A stretch of 64,000 nucleotides of DNA from Paracoccus denitrificans (lineage in GTDB: Bacteria > Pseudomonadota > Alphaproteobacteria > Rhodobacterales > Rhodobacteraceae). This document shows, in pieces, positions 1-8,229 of this stretch. The DNA lies in contig VAFL01000017.1 of the NCBI GenBank assembly GCA_005768755.1, positions 1 to 64,000 of the forward strand. The letters are read 5' to 3'. Numbering within the stretch: position 1 is the stretch's first letter; the number at the start of each line of letters is the position of its first letter. Below the pieces are notes generated by a model that saw only the letters and a program-made list of their open reading frames with translations, searched no databases and had not been told where the DNA came from. A program made the translations under genes and the position numbers.

Positions 1-258
1 CGCGCAGTTCAGCGCGATACGCGGCGCGGCACCCCATTGCGCCTGAATTTCGGCAAATGCGGCCTCTACCGCAGCCTGATCTGTGACATCGGCGCCAAGT
101 GCCAGCCCGTCGATATCACCCGCCACGGCCTGCGCTGCCGAAAGGCTGCGATCCAGCACTGCCACCCGCGCACCCTGCGCGGCCAGCCTGCGGGCCGAGG
201 CCTCGCCCAGACCGCTGCCCGCGCCGGTGACGATGGCAATCTGCTTGTCGATATTCAT
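1..258 (-). CDS. SDR family oxidoreductase, partial (C-terminus beyond left edge)
   Basis: The 86 visible residues are the N-terminal half of a Rossmann fold. They start MNIDKQIAIVTGAG and carry the SDR cofactor motif TGxxxGxG as TGAGSGLG near residue 11. An acidic residue (VLDRS) follows the second beta strand, which favours NAD(H) over NADP(H). The segment LGADVTD is the usual adenine-ring contact. The catalytic Ser-Tyr-Lys lies outside the window, so substrate class cannot be judged. The gene sits 12 bases downstream of the TRAP large permease on the same strand and is probably the last visible gene of the marR-dctPQM operon. That suggests it oxidises the imported compound, which is inference. 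Confidence 0.85.
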   Translation of the reverse strand, partial: MNIDKQIAIVTGAGSGLGEASARRLAAQGARVAVLDRSLSAAQAVAGDIDGLALGADVTDQAAVEAAFAEIQAQWGAAPRIALNCA

Positions 259-270
259 GAACGGATCTCC

Positions 271-1551
271 TTAAAACAGGCCGCGGGTCAGCAGCATGGC
301 AATCACAAGCGCAAGGTCGGCCAGCAGGAAGGGGATGATCCCCGCAAAGACCTGCTCCAGCCGGACATAGTCGCGCGCGACGGAATGGATGACGAAGACA
401 TTGAGGCCGACGGGTGGCGTGATCATCCCGATCTCCAGCAATTTGGCGACAAGAAGGCCGAACCAGATCACGTCGATCCCGTGGGCCTGGATCAACGGCA
501 GGAACAGGGGCAGCGTCAGCAGAAGCGCCCCGATGGGTTCCAGAAACATCCCCATTGCCAGGTAGATCAGCGTGATCAGCAGCAGCAGCATGAAGCTGTT
601 CAAGCCCAGCCCTTCGACGAATTGCCCGATCTCGGCCGACAGGCCCGACATCGCCACCAGTCGTGTGAACAGGTTCGCACCCACCGCGATGATGAACAGC
701 CCGCCCGATGACAGCAGTGTATCGACCATGCTTTCGCGAAAGCCGTTCCAGGAAAGCGAGCGGCGCACCAGCCCGATCACGATGGCCATGAAGGCACCGA
801 AGGCGCCGGCCTCGGTCGCGGTGAAAAACCCCGCGAAAAGCCCGCCCAGCACGGCGACGATCAGCACCAGAACCGGCCAGATCTCCAGCGTCTTCTGCCA
901 GCGGTCGCCCATGGAATGACCGGTAGACCGCGGCAGGCGTTCGGGATTGCGCCACCACAGGATCAGCACGGCCGTGATGTAGAAGGCAAGCGAGGCCAAC
1001 CCGACCAGCAGCCCGCCCAGAAACAGCGCGTTGATATTGCTGTTAGACTGAATGCCGAACAGGATCAGGATGATGGATGGGGGGATCAGCGCGCCGATGG
1101 TGCCACCCGCCGCGACCGACCCCGTGGCGATCCGCAGATCGTAACCTGCACGGTGCATCTCTGGTATGGCGATGCGCCCGATTGCGGCGGAACAGGCGAC
1201 GGAGGAACCCGACACGGCGGCAAAACCCGACGCCCCTGCCAGCGAGGCGATGGCAAGCCCGCCCGGCATCCAGCCCCACCAGACCCGTGCGGCCTCGAAC
1301 AGCCCGCGCGTCAGGCCCGAGTGATAGGCGATATAGCCCATCAGCAGGAACATCGGGATAGAGCTGAGCGTCCAGCTTGCGGATGAGGAATACGGGATCG
1401 TCGTCAGCATCGACATGGCAGCGCGTGATCCGGCAATGCCCCAGATGCCCAGAAAGCTGACCGCGATCAGGCTGACCCCGATGGGCACGCGCAGCCCGAT
1501 CAGCAGCAACAGCCCCGCAAGCGCCAGAAGGCCGATCGTGAACGGTTCCAT
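271..1551 (-). CDS. TRAP transporter large permease (DctM family)
   Basis: This 426-residue protein is a multi-spanning membrane permease of normal DctM length. It begins MEPFTIGLLALAGLLLLIG and contains the family features: the early SxPMFLLMGY helix, the GxSGSSVACSAAIG-type segment, and a C-terminal TPPVGLNVFVIHSVA motif. DctM couples solute uptake to the sodium gradient and works with the small permease and the periplasmic binding protein encoded just upstream. Its ATG overlaps the TGA of the small permease gene (TGATG), indicating translational coupling. The substrate cannot be read from the permease; an SDR gene follows directly. Confidence 0.95.
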   Translation of the reverse strand: MEPFTIGLLALAGLLLLIGLRVPIGVSLIAVSFLGIWGIAGSRAAMSMLTTIPYSSSASWTLSSIPMFLLMGYIAYHSGLTRGLFEAARVWWGWMPGGLAIASLAGASGFAAVSGSSVACSAAIGRIAIPEMHRAGYDLRIATGSVAAGGTIGALIPPSIILILFGIQSNSNINALFLGGLLVGLASLAFYITAVLILWWRNPERLPRSTGHSMGDRWQKTLEIWPVLVLIVAVLGGLFAGFFTATEAGAFGAFMAIVIGLVRRSLSWNGFRESMVDTLLSSGGLFIIAVGANLFTRLVAMSGLSAEIGQFVEGLGLNSFMLLLLITLIYLAMGMFLEPIGALLLTLPLFLPLIQAHGIDVIWFGLLVAKLLEIGMITPPVGLNVFVIHSVARDYVRLEQVFAGIIPFLLADLALVIAMLLTRGLF

Positions 1552-2090
1552 CAGTCTGCCTCCATCACATGGGACTGGATTTCTTCCAGCGGATCAGCTT
1601 CGTGGTCGTCAAACCGGCCGGTCAGGATCTCGATGATGCGCAGCACCAGAACGATGACCATCAGCGCGAACGAGATCGGCAGGATCCAATAGCTGGGCCA
1701 GGTCGGGAAACGCATGGTGCCGGCTTCGATATAGGCGCCGCGTTCGGTCTGCTTCAGCGCCTCGGTGAACGAACCCCAGGTCATCACCGCAAAGACGATC
1801 AGGGCCACCACGAACCCCAGAAGGAAAACCGCCCTGCGGGGCGTACCGGTCAGTTTCTGGGTGAAGATCGTGGCCTCGATATGTCGGCGCTCGATCTCGG
1901 TCACGGCCAGCGGCAGAAAGCTGACGGCAACCATGTAATACTTGCCGACCAGATCAGCCGTGGCCGGGAAGCCGGTGCCCAGAAAGGTCCGCATGAACAC
2001 ATCGACCACGACCTGCATCATCATCGCGATCAGAACCAGCGAACCCAGCACGATACTGATGCGCGCTATCGCCTTCTCAGTGGATTTCAT
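1551..2090 (-). CDS. TRAP transporter small permease (DctQ family)
   Basis: The protein has 179 residues from the chosen start MKSTEKAIARISIVLG, four predicted membrane helices and the typical mid-protein segment LPLAVTEIERRHIEA. I chose the ATG at 2090 because a strong GGAGGA Shine-Dalgarno sequence lies 8 bases upstream and because a longer frame from 2138 would run through a stem-loop (2119-2142). DctQ holds the large permease in place and helps dock the loaded binding protein. It lies between the binding protein and large permease genes, the standard P-Q-M order. Confidence 0.93.
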   Translation of the reverse strand: MKSTEKAIARISIVLGSLVLIAMMMQVVVDVFMRTFLGTGFPATADLVGKYYMVAVSFLPLAVTEIERRHIEATIFTQKLTGTPRRAVFLLGFVVALIVFAVMTWGSFTEALKQTERGAYIEAGTMRFPTWPSYWILPISFALMVIVLVLRIIEILTGRFDDHEADPLEEIQSHVMEAD

Positions 2091-2118
2091 CCCCGCATCC
2101 TCCACAGTGCGGAATTGT

Positions 2119-2142
2119 GGCCGCGCCGGATCCGGCACGGCC
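2119..2142 (-). other. Intergenic stem-loop between binding protein and small permease genes
   Basis: A near-perfect inverted repeat in the 59-base gap after the dctP stop forms a 10-bp stem with a GATC loop and one G-U pair on the transcribed strand. No U-tract follows. Hairpins here often protect the upstream mRNA or attenuate transcription, so that more binding protein than permease is made. That role is inferred. Confidence 0.6.
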
Positions 2143-2149
2143 GGCGCGT

Positions 2150-3250
2150 TTATTGTTGGCCGTAGCCTGCCATATCCAGCTTGGCGAAGATTTCGTCATA
2201 GCGAAGCTGGCCCATTTCCTCGGGCGTCATGTCTGGCGTGATCAGGCCTTCCCACTTCTCGACAAGCGCCTGATAGCGGTCGACCTTGGCCTGTGCGTCG
2301 GTCACGCCACGCTCCTCCAGCGTGGCAGCGACATTGGTCAGGTATTCGGCGTTGAAATCTTCCTGCGCCTGTTTCAGCGTGTCGTCAGCGGCAATGAACT
2401 CCAGCCCCTCGACCTCACGCGCCTCTGTCGCGTCGCGGTCAAAGCCCGCCAGCGCCTTGCCGATGCCGTATTGCGTTGCCCGCGCCAACGCCTGCCGATC
2501 CTCGGGCGACATGCGCGCCCACAGAAGCCCGCTGACCGAGCCTGATGCAGAGCCGTTGAACACGCCCTGCTCGATCTCGGTCACAAACTTGACGACATCG
2601 CCCAGACGGTTCGCCACGATCTCATGATTGCCAGAGAACGTGCCGTCGATGACGCCGCTGCTCAGCCCCTCGAACAGTTCGGACGAGGGCATTTGCACCG
2701 CAATCCCGCCCATCTTCTCGACAAAAGCTGCATAAAGTGGCGCGCCGGTGCGGATGCGCATTCCCTGCATGTCGGCGGCGCTGCGCACCGGCTTGATGGT
2801 CAGGAAGTTGTAGACCGGGGTCACGTCGGTCCCCAGATAGACCTGCCCGTTGCGGGTGAATTCGGCCTGGCATTCGGCGCAGGTCGCCACGTATTCCGTC
2901 ACTGCCGCGGAAACCACCGCGCTGGAGCTGCCCAGAAACGAAACTTCCGATGGCAGCGCCGATTCCGGGTAATCCGCCGGGAAATAAGGCAGCAGCAAAC
3001 CGCCCATATCGGACACCCCGTCACGCAGGGCCGCGCTCATTTCATTTGGCGCGACAAGGCCCGACGGCGTGTCACTGAGGTCCCAGTTTCCCCCGGTGAA
3101 TTCCTGAAGCCGGGTGTTGATTTCCGGATACATGTCCGTCGCCAACACATGCGCGGGACCGAACCCCGTGGTGGCGCGAATTGTTTCCGCCTTCGCGACC
3201 GAGACAGCGGCCGCACCTGCCATCATCAAAGAAAACGTAAATGCCTTCAT
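2150..3250 (-). CDS. TRAP transporter periplasmic substrate-binding protein (DctP family)
   Basis: The 366-residue product starts MKAFTFSLMMAGAAAVSVAKA, a clear Sec signal peptide likely cut after AKA. The ATG at 3250 has an excellent GGAGGAAG ribosome site. Mature motifs include the AADMQGMRIRTGAP region, which holds the ligand-binding arginine of the DctP fold, and SSGVIDGTFSGNHE. A CAEC pair occurs near residue 123, perhaps a disulfide in the periplasm. The family binds carboxylates and related small acids. It is the second gene of the MarR-headed operon and supplies the receptor for the QM permease pair downstream. Ligand unknown. Confidence 0.94.
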   Translation of the reverse strand: MKAFTFSLMMAGAAAVSVAKAETIRATTGFGPAHVLATDMYPEINTRLQEFTGGNWDLSDTPSGLVAPNEMSAALRDGVSDMGGLLLPYFPADYPESALPSEVSFLGSSSAVVSAAVTEYVATCAECQAEFTRNGQVYLGTDVTPVYNFLTIKPVRSAADMQGMRIRTGAPLYAAFVEKMGGIAVQMPSSELFEGLSSGVIDGTFSGNHEIVANRLGDVVKFVTEIEQGVFNGSASGSVSGLLWARMSPEDRQALARATQYGIGKALAGFDRDATEAREVEGLEFIAADDTLKQAQEDFNAEYLTNVAATLEERGVTDAQAKVDRYQALVEKWEGLITPDMTPEEMGQLRYDEIFAKLDMAGYGQQ

Positions 3251-3306
3251 TTCTTCCTCCCATGAACCGCGCCGCGCCTTTTCCTCCGACACGGGCGGGG
3301 TTTCTA

Positions 3307-3795
3307 TCAGTCCCCCGGACTGCGTATCTTGCGTAGCAACGCCATAAGCTGGCCGATCTCGGCATCGCTCAGCGCGCCAAGTGCGCGATATTCGGCGGCC
3401 GCCACTGCCGCCGAAGCCTGATCGCGCAACCGCCGGCCCCGCACCGTCGCGGTCAGCGCAAACCGGCGGCGATCCTGTTTCGAGCGTGCGCGTGAAATCA
3501 GCTGCCGGGTTTCAAGATCGTCGATGATGACGACGATATTGGGCCGCTCCATCTGCAGCGCATCCGCAATCTGCGAGGGCGCAATACCGGGATTGTCCAC
3601 GATCAGCGACAGCGCGGTCATGGACACGACGCGCAATTCAAGCGGGTCCAGCGCATTCTGCGCGGCATTTCGCACGACAAGGTAGCTGCGCTTGAGGTTA
3701 TAGCCCACAAGCTCGGCCGCCATGCTGTCAGCGATCCCGTCAGGGGCGCCGCCGAACGGGGCAGATGCCATGCTGGTTTCACCGGAAACTGTCAT
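3307..3795 (-). CDS. MarR family transcriptional regulator
   Basis: This 162-residue winged-helix protein has the MarR layout: a helical dimer region (NLKRSYLVVRNAAQNAL), a DNA-recognition helix (GIAPSQIADALQMERPNIV) and the wing segment SKQDRRRFALT. I place the start at 3795 because GGAGGAG lies just upstream. MarR proteins repress nearby genes until they bind a phenolic, quinone or other small ligand. The gene is 56 bases upstream of dctP on the same strand and divergent from the GST/dioxygenase genes, so it could control both directions. Regulation of quinone detoxification would match Bacillus MhqR, but this is inferred from context. Confidence 0.9.
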   Translation of the reverse strand: MTVSGETSMASAPFGGAPDGIADSMAAELVGYNLKRSYLVVRNAAQNALDPLELRVVSMTALSLIVDNPGIAPSQIADALQMERPNIVVIIDDLETRQLISRARSKQDRRRFALTATVRGRRLRDQASAAVAAAEYRALGALSDAEIGQLMALLRKIRSPGD

Positions 3796-3813
3796 GCGAT
3801 TCTCCTCCGCCAC

Positions 3814-3846
3814 ATGATTACGTATCATAATAGTTATTGTCAATAA
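3814..3846 (-). promoter_or_regulatory. Candidate marR promoter with two operator-like inverted repeats
   Basis: Two AT-rich palindromes sit directly upstream of marR: ATGAT-5-ATCAT (3814-3828) and TTATTG-T-CAATAA (3834-3846). On the minus strand the second overlaps a consensus -35 TTGACA (3843-3838), with a weaker TAATCA-type -10 about 17 bases on. The AT-richness contrasts with the surrounding DNA. The layout fits autorepression by the MarR protein. Confidence 0.55.
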
Positions 3847-3974
3847 TCATATTCCACACGGGTGGCGTCCATTTTGATCGAACCCTGCGTTCGTGCTGGG
3901 CCGCATTGAATTTGACCGGTTACGCGATTTCATCCTAGGCATAACGCGCGTCCCAATCATGATCGAGGTGTACC

Positions 3975-4604
3975 ATGACCACGCTTTACTACGCCGTTGG
4001 CGCCTGCTCGCTGGCCCCGCATATCGTGCTGGAATGGATCGGCGCGCCTTACCGGGCCGAAAAGGTTCAGTTCGGGTCCAGCGAACTGCTGGCGGTAAAC
4101 CCTGCGGGTGCGGTGCCGACCTTGCGCGAGGATGACGGATGGCTGCTGACGCAGGCCGGTGCAATCCTGGAATATCTGGCGGCCAAGCACCCGGAGGCTG
4201 GACTGTCAGGCGGCGACAGTCTGCGCGAGAAAGCCGAAGCGCATCGTTGGTCCGCCTTTTTCACAAGCGATCTTCACGCCGCGTTCTGGCCGATATTTAG
4301 ACCACAGCGCTATACGATCGATGACAGCAAGGAGGCGCAAGCCTCGGTCGTGGCGGCCGGGCAAAAGCTGGTCAAAAAGCAGCTTGGCCTGCTGGACGCT
4401 CATCTGGACGGCCGCGAATGGATACTGGGCGCGGGACGCGGCGCAAGATCCGTCATCGACGCCTATGCCTTTCCGATGATCCGTTGGGCGATCAAGCTTC
4501 TGCCGGATGGCATTGCGGAATATCCCAATGTGCAGACATTGCATGACCGGCTGGCCGCGGACCCCGCCGTGCAGAACGTCCTTGCCGCGGAAAAGGCTGC
4601 GTGA
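3975..4604 (+). CDS. Glutathione S-transferase family protein
   Basis: The protein is 209 residues, normal for a cytosolic GST. The N-terminal thioredoxin-like domain (about 1-80) has LYYAVGACSLAPH at its start, with Cys11 and Ser12 at the place where beta-class GSTs carry their catalytic Cys/Ser. It also has NPAGAVPTL with the cis-proline and the QAGAIL glutathione contact. An all-helical C-terminal domain follows (about 88-205). The gene overlaps the following dioxygenase/esterase gene at GTGA, so both are probably one unit. Glutathione conjugation of quinones or other electrophiles is a reasonable role. Confidence 0.92.
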   Translation: MTTLYYAVGACSLAPHIVLEWIGAPYRAEKVQFGSSELLAVNPAGAVPTLREDDGWLLTQAGAILEYLAAKHPEAGLSGGDSLREKAEAHRWSAFFTSDLHAAFWPIFRPQRYTIDDSKEAQASVVAAGQKLVKKQLGLLDAHLDGREWILGAGRGARSVIDAYAFPMIRWAIKLLPDGIAEYPNVQTLHDRLAADPAVQNVLAAEKAA

Positions 4605-6145
4605 CGATGACCACCGGAATTCACCATGTCACCGCCATCACCCGGCGCGTTCAGGACAATGTCGACTTCTATGCAGGCTTCCTTGGGCTTCGCCTGGTCA
4701 AGCAGACCGGCGGATTCGAAGATGCCGAACAGCTGCACCTGATCTATGGTGATGGTGCCGGTAGCCCAGGCAGCCTCGTGACGTTTCTGGTCTGGGAATC
4801 GGGTGCGCCGGGCCGGACCGGTCTTGGCCAGGTCAGCGAGATCGCCTTTGCCGTGCCCCCCCACAGCATCGGCGACTGGCTGCAGCGCGCCATGACCGCC
4901 CGCGCCCCGGTCGAGGGGCCGTCGCGTGAAATGGGCGAAACCGTCCTGCGCCTGAAGGACCCCGACGGGATCATCGTGAAGCTGGTGGGCGTGGATATGC
5001 CAGCCGTTGCGCCTTTGCCCGATCCGATTGCGCCCACGCGCATCCGGGGGGTGACAGTTCTGACCGATAACCCCGACGCGACATCGGATTTCACGGCCCG
5101 CTTCGGATATCGCCCACTGAAGACAGAAGGAAACACGCATCGCATGGTGTCGGACACCGATGCCGTCGATATCCGGGATGCACGCGGATATTTTCCCGGC
5201 ATCCCCGGCGCGTCGATCTTCGATCACGTCGCGTTTCGTGCAACCGACGTCGATGCGGTGCGCCAGATGCGGCTTGATCTGCGTGACGCCGACAGCGTGA
5301 CACATGTCCATGACCGCAAGTATTTCATGTCTCTTTACGTCAGAGAGCCGGCCGGGACGCTGTACGAATATGCGACCGACGGGCCGGGCGTCACCGTGGA
5401 TGAACCTCTGGCGCATCTGGGCGAGACGCTGATGGTGCCGCCCGGTGATGCCGCCCGTGCGGCCGATCTGAAAATCATGTTGCCGCAATTTGCCCTGCCG
5501 GGCGAAGAAAGGATGCCCATGCGCGACCTGCATTTCATCCACCGTTTCCACACCCCCGATGATCCCGATGGCAGCGTGATCGTACTGCTGCATGGGACCG
5601 GCGGGAACGAGACCGACCTGATGCCTCTGGCCGCGAAGCTTAACCCGCGCGCCACGCTTCTGGGCGTGCGCGGCCGCTCGACCGAGGAAGGGATCAACCG
5701 CTGGTTCCGCCGCTTTGACGCCGTCACCTACGATCAGGCCGATGTCATCGCAGAATCCGAGGCCTTCACGGGTTTTGTTGAGGATGCGATCAGGGGATAT
5801 GGCCTGCATGCCGAAAAGATCAGCTATCTGGGCTATTCCAATGGCGCCAATCTTCTGGGTGCGATCTTGCAGCTGCGCCCCGGCGTGGTGCGCCGTGCAA
5901 TCCTGTTGCGTGCCGTGCAGGTGCTGACTGACGCGCCGACAGCGCCTGAATTGACGGGGACGCAGGTGCTCATGCTGTCAGGTGTGCGCGATCCATTCAG
6001 CAGGATGGCCCCGGCGCTGGCACAGGCATTGCGCAGCGGTGGTGCGGCGCTGGATGCGCGCGACATCGAAGCGGGACACGAGCTGGCGCCGGATGACCTT
6101 GCCATCGCCACCAACTGGCTGGCAGCGCAGGACGCCCCGGCCTGA
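4601..6145 (+). CDS. Ring-cleaving dioxygenase (VOC) fused to alpha/beta-hydrolase esterase, MhqO-MhqD-like
   Basis: This 514-residue protein joins two enzymes that are usually separate. Residues 1-310 are a VOC extradiol-type dioxygenase with paired beta-alpha-beta modules and metal ligands His8 or His9, His209 (FDHVAF) and Glu256 (LYEYATD). Residues 315-514 are a small alpha/beta hydrolase with oxyanion motif LLHGTGGN, nucleophile Ser413 in GYSNG, Asp464 in GVRDPF and His493 in AGHEL. The frame is open across the joint, so this is a true fusion. In Bacillus, MhqO and MhqD act in hydroquinone detoxification under MhqR. Start is GTG 4601, overlapping the GST stop, or ATG 4607. Confidence 0.9.
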   Translation: MTMTTGIHHVTAITRRVQDNVDFYAGFLGLRLVKQTGGFEDAEQLHLIYGDGAGSPGSLVTFLVWESGAPGRTGLGQVSEIAFAVPPHSIGDWLQRAMTARAPVEGPSREMGETVLRLKDPDGIIVKLVGVDMPAVAPLPDPIAPTRIRGVTVLTDNPDATSDFTARFGYRPLKTEGNTHRMVSDTDAVDIRDARGYFPGIPGASIFDHVAFRATDVDAVRQMRLDLRDADSVTHVHDRKYFMSLYVREPAGTLYEYATDGPGVTVDEPLAHLGETLMVPPGDAARAADLKIMLPQFALPGEERMPMRDLHFIHRFHTPDDPDGSVIVLLHGTGGNETDLMPLAAKLNPRATLLGVRGRSTEEGINRWFRRFDAVTYDQADVIAESEAFTGFVEDAIRGYGLHAEKISYLGYSNGANLLGAILQLRPGVVRRAILLRAVQVLTDAPTAPELTGTQVLMLSGVRDPFSRMAPALAQALRSGGAALDARDIEAGHELAPDDLAIATNWLAAQDAPA

Positions 6146-6178
6146 GCCGACCTGTCACGTCACCCGCTGGTGGGAAAT

Positions 6179-6733
6179 CTAGCCACGTGGCTGCGAAAGA
6201 TGAGCGGAATAGTCCGCGACAAGTCCGGCCAGGGTCTCGCGCGTCTTTTCGTCCGTCAGGTTGCCATCTGAATCGAACAGCCCCGACGCGCGAGACACCA
6301 TCATCCGGCCTTCTGCCCACAGGTCTGCCTTCAGCGTGCGCAGGATCGGCAGCCAGCCATTCTGCGCCAGAATGGTGCCGAACCCGCCCGGCGACGCGCC
6401 GATCAGCAGGACCGGCTTGCCGACGAATTCCGCAAGCCCCGGCCCGCGCGACATCCAGTCGATCACATTCTTGAACACGCCCGGCACGCCATTGTTATAT
6501 TCCGGCGTCACCATCAGCAGCCCGTCACAGGACGCCAGAGCATCCTGCAGCGCCTTGACCGAGGCCGGAAGGCCATGGGCGGTCTCCTCGTCAGCGTTAT
6601 ACAGCGGCACCTGACGAATATCGCCGATTTCGATGGTCGTGCCCTCGGGCGCAAGATCGCGGGCGGCGCGCAGCAGGCCTGCGTTGAAGGACGCCTTGCG
6701 CAGGCTGCCGGACAGTCCAAGAATGGTAGCCAT
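6179..6733 (-). CDS. NADPH-dependent FMN reductase / quinone reductase family
   Basis: A 184-residue flavodoxin-fold protein. The FMN phosphate loop is GSLRKASFN at residues 8-16, and the family motif PEYNNGVPGVFKNVIDW lies mid-protein, followed by the GASPGGFG segment. Length and motifs match the YieF/ChrR/azoreductase-like family, which reduces quinones, azo dyes or chromate using NAD(P)H. It is convergent with the dioxygenase/esterase fusion, 33 bases apart, and would complement it by two-electron quinone reduction. The functional link is inferred from proximity. Confidence 0.92.
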   Translation of the reverse strand: MATILGLSGSLRKASFNAGLLRAARDLAPEGTTIEIGDIRQVPLYNADEETAHGLPASVKALQDALASCDGLLMVTPEYNNGVPGVFKNVIDWMSRGPGLAEFVGKPVLLIGASPGGFGTILAQNGWLPILRTLKADLWAEGRMMVSRASGLFDSDGNLTDEKTRETLAGLVADYSAHLSQPRG

Positions 6734-6819
6734 GAATATCCCCTTATCTGGGTGACGGGTCGGCGGTCAGATTACCGATGAACGGCGCGCCGGCAAGCCA
6801 TCCACCGAAAGGACCCCCG

Positions 6820-7239
6820 ATGAAGATCGAAGACGCGATCACGATTGCGACCGAGGCCCACCGTGGTCAGCAGGACAAGGGCGGGCAGCCCTACATCCTT
6901 CATCCGCTGCGGCTGATGCTTGCGGCAGCCAACCATGACGAACGGATCGTCGCCCTGCTTCATGACGTCATCGAGGACAGCGACTGGACACTGGACGAAT
7001 TGCTTGCGCGCGGACTTTCTGCGCGCCAGGCCGATGCGCTGGATGCTGTCACCCGACGGAACGATGAAGGCTATGACGCGTTTATCCGCCGGGCCGGTGC
7101 CGACCCGCTTGGACGCGCGGTGAAGATACTTGATCTGCAGGACAACAGCGACCTTTCGCGGATCGCCGCCCCCGGCGAAGTCGACCACGCCCGGATTGAA
7201 AAATACCGCAGGGCCCTTGCCCTGCTGCTGTCCAGTTAA
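6820..7239 (+). CDS. Small HD-domain hydrolase, SpoT/MESH1-like
   Basis: The 139-residue protein from ATG 6820 (AAAGGA upstream) resembles only the hydrolase half of RelA/SpoT enzymes. It has AHRGQQDKGGQPYILHPLRL, which carries the first metal histidine, then LLHDVIED with the HD doublet, and VKILDLQDNSD with the final aspartate. No synthetase, TGS or ACT domain is present. Stand-alone proteins of this shape include small alarmone hydrolases such as MESH1, but many homologues are uncharacterised phosphohydrolases. It is 10 bases upstream of the aldo/keto reductase gene, probably in the same transcript. Confidence 0.82.
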   Translation: MKIEDAITIATEAHRGQQDKGGQPYILHPLRLMLAAANHDERIVALLHDVIEDSDWTLDELLARGLSARQADALDAVTRRNDEGYDAFIRRAGADPLGRAVKILDLQDNSDLSRIAAPGEVDHARIEKYRRALALLLSS

Positions 7240-7249
7240 GGAGAAGACC

Positions 7250-8074
7250 ATGGAATATGTCACCGCGCATGGGGCGAAGATCCCGGCGCTTGGTTTCGGG
7301 GTGTTCCGCATGTCGGACGCCGAGGTCGAGGCGCTGATCCCTGCGGCACTGGAAACTGGCTTTCGCCATTTCGATACCGCCCAGATCTATGAAAACGAGG
7401 CCGCGCTTGGCCGCGCCCTGAAGGCGGCGGGTGCCAATCGCGACGATCTTTTCCTGACCACCAAGGTCTGGGTCGACAAGTATCAGCCCGGCGATTTCGC
7501 CGCATCGGTGGATAAAAGCCTGGACAGGCTTGGCGTCGACCAGGTCGATCTTCTGCTTCTGCACTGGCCGGGTGATCAGGTGCCGATCGCCAAGCAGATC
7601 GAGTTGCTGAACGAGGTCGCGGCCTCTGGCAAGACCCGCCATGTCGGGGTCAGCAACCAGAATATCAGCCAGCTGCGCGAAAGCGCGCAACTGTCCGCAT
7701 CACCCATCGTGACCAATCAGATCGAGGTTCATCCCTATCTGGACCAATCGAAAATGGCCGCTGCCGCGCGCGATCTGGGAATCGCGATCACCGCTTATTA
7801 CGGCATGGCCGACGGCGCCGTGCCGAAGGACGAAACCTTGCAGAAAATCGGGGCCGAGCACGACAAGACCGCTGCTCAGGTTGCGCTGCGGTGGCTGATC
7901 CAGCAGGGCTTCATTGCGCTGTCGAAAACGGCCAACCCCTCGCGCCTGTCCGAGAACTTTGACGTTTTCGACTTTTCGCTGACGCCTGCGCAGATGGAAA
8001 CCATTTCGGGATTGGCGAAATCTGACGGTCGCATTGTCAGCCCCGGCGGTCTGGCGCCCGACTGGGAAGCCTGA
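7250..8074 (+). CDS. Aldo/keto reductase (2,5-diketogluconate reductase-like)
   Basis: A 274-residue TIM-barrel NADPH oxidoreductase starting MEYVTAHGAKIPALGFG at 7250, behind a strong AAGGAG site. The catalytic tetrad is visible: Asp in FDTAQIY, Tyr in the same motif, Lys in TTKVW and His in LLLLHWPG. The C-terminal half has GVSNQNISQL and IALSKTANPSRLSEN. Length and sequence fit AKR5-type enzymes such as 2,5-diketo-D-gluconate reductase or methylglyoxal reductase. Its position before a gluconate/sorbitol dehydrogenase-type complex hints at ketosugar metabolism, but substrate is not determined. A stem-loop lies right after the stop. Confidence 0.93.
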   Translation: MEYVTAHGAKIPALGFGVFRMSDAEVEALIPAALETGFRHFDTAQIYENEAALGRALKAAGANRDDLFLTTKVWVDKYQPGDFAASVDKSLDRLGVDQVDLLLLHWPGDQVPIAKQIELLNEVAASGKTRHVGVSNQNISQLRESAQLSASPIVTNQIEVHPYLDQSKMAAAARDLGIAITAYYGMADGAVPKDETLQKIGAEHDKTAAQVALRWLIQQGFIALSKTANPSRLSENFDVFDFSLTPAQMETISGLAKSDGRIVSPGGLAPDWEA

Positions 8075-8081
8075 CGGAACA

Positions 8082-8118
8082 GCCGCCGCGTTGCCCCATT
8101 GCGGGCCAATGCGGCGGC
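8082..8118 (+). terminator. Long stem-loop after aldo/keto reductase gene
   Basis: GCCGCCGC (8082-8089) pairs with GCGGCGGC (8111-8118). The pairing continues inward through GTTG/CAAT and CCC/GGG with a single mismatch pair. It starts 7 bases after the stop codon at 8074. There is no run of T, so it is either an imperfect terminator or an mRNA-stabilising structure. Confidence 0.45.
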
Positions 8119-8229
8119 AAGGGTCGGGCCGGTTGCCGGGGCTGGTGGACATCAAGAATTCCCCGGCTAAACTCGACCTCCATTATATAACGTGACCCAA
8201 ATCCCACCCAAAAGGCAGGAGCAACCACG

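Noticed and set aside
4463..5809. A 448-codon open frame antisense to the dioxygenase/esterase fusion
   Set aside because: No family resemblance, and Arg/Gly/His-rich composition typical of antisense frames. The sense strand carries two intact enzyme domains.
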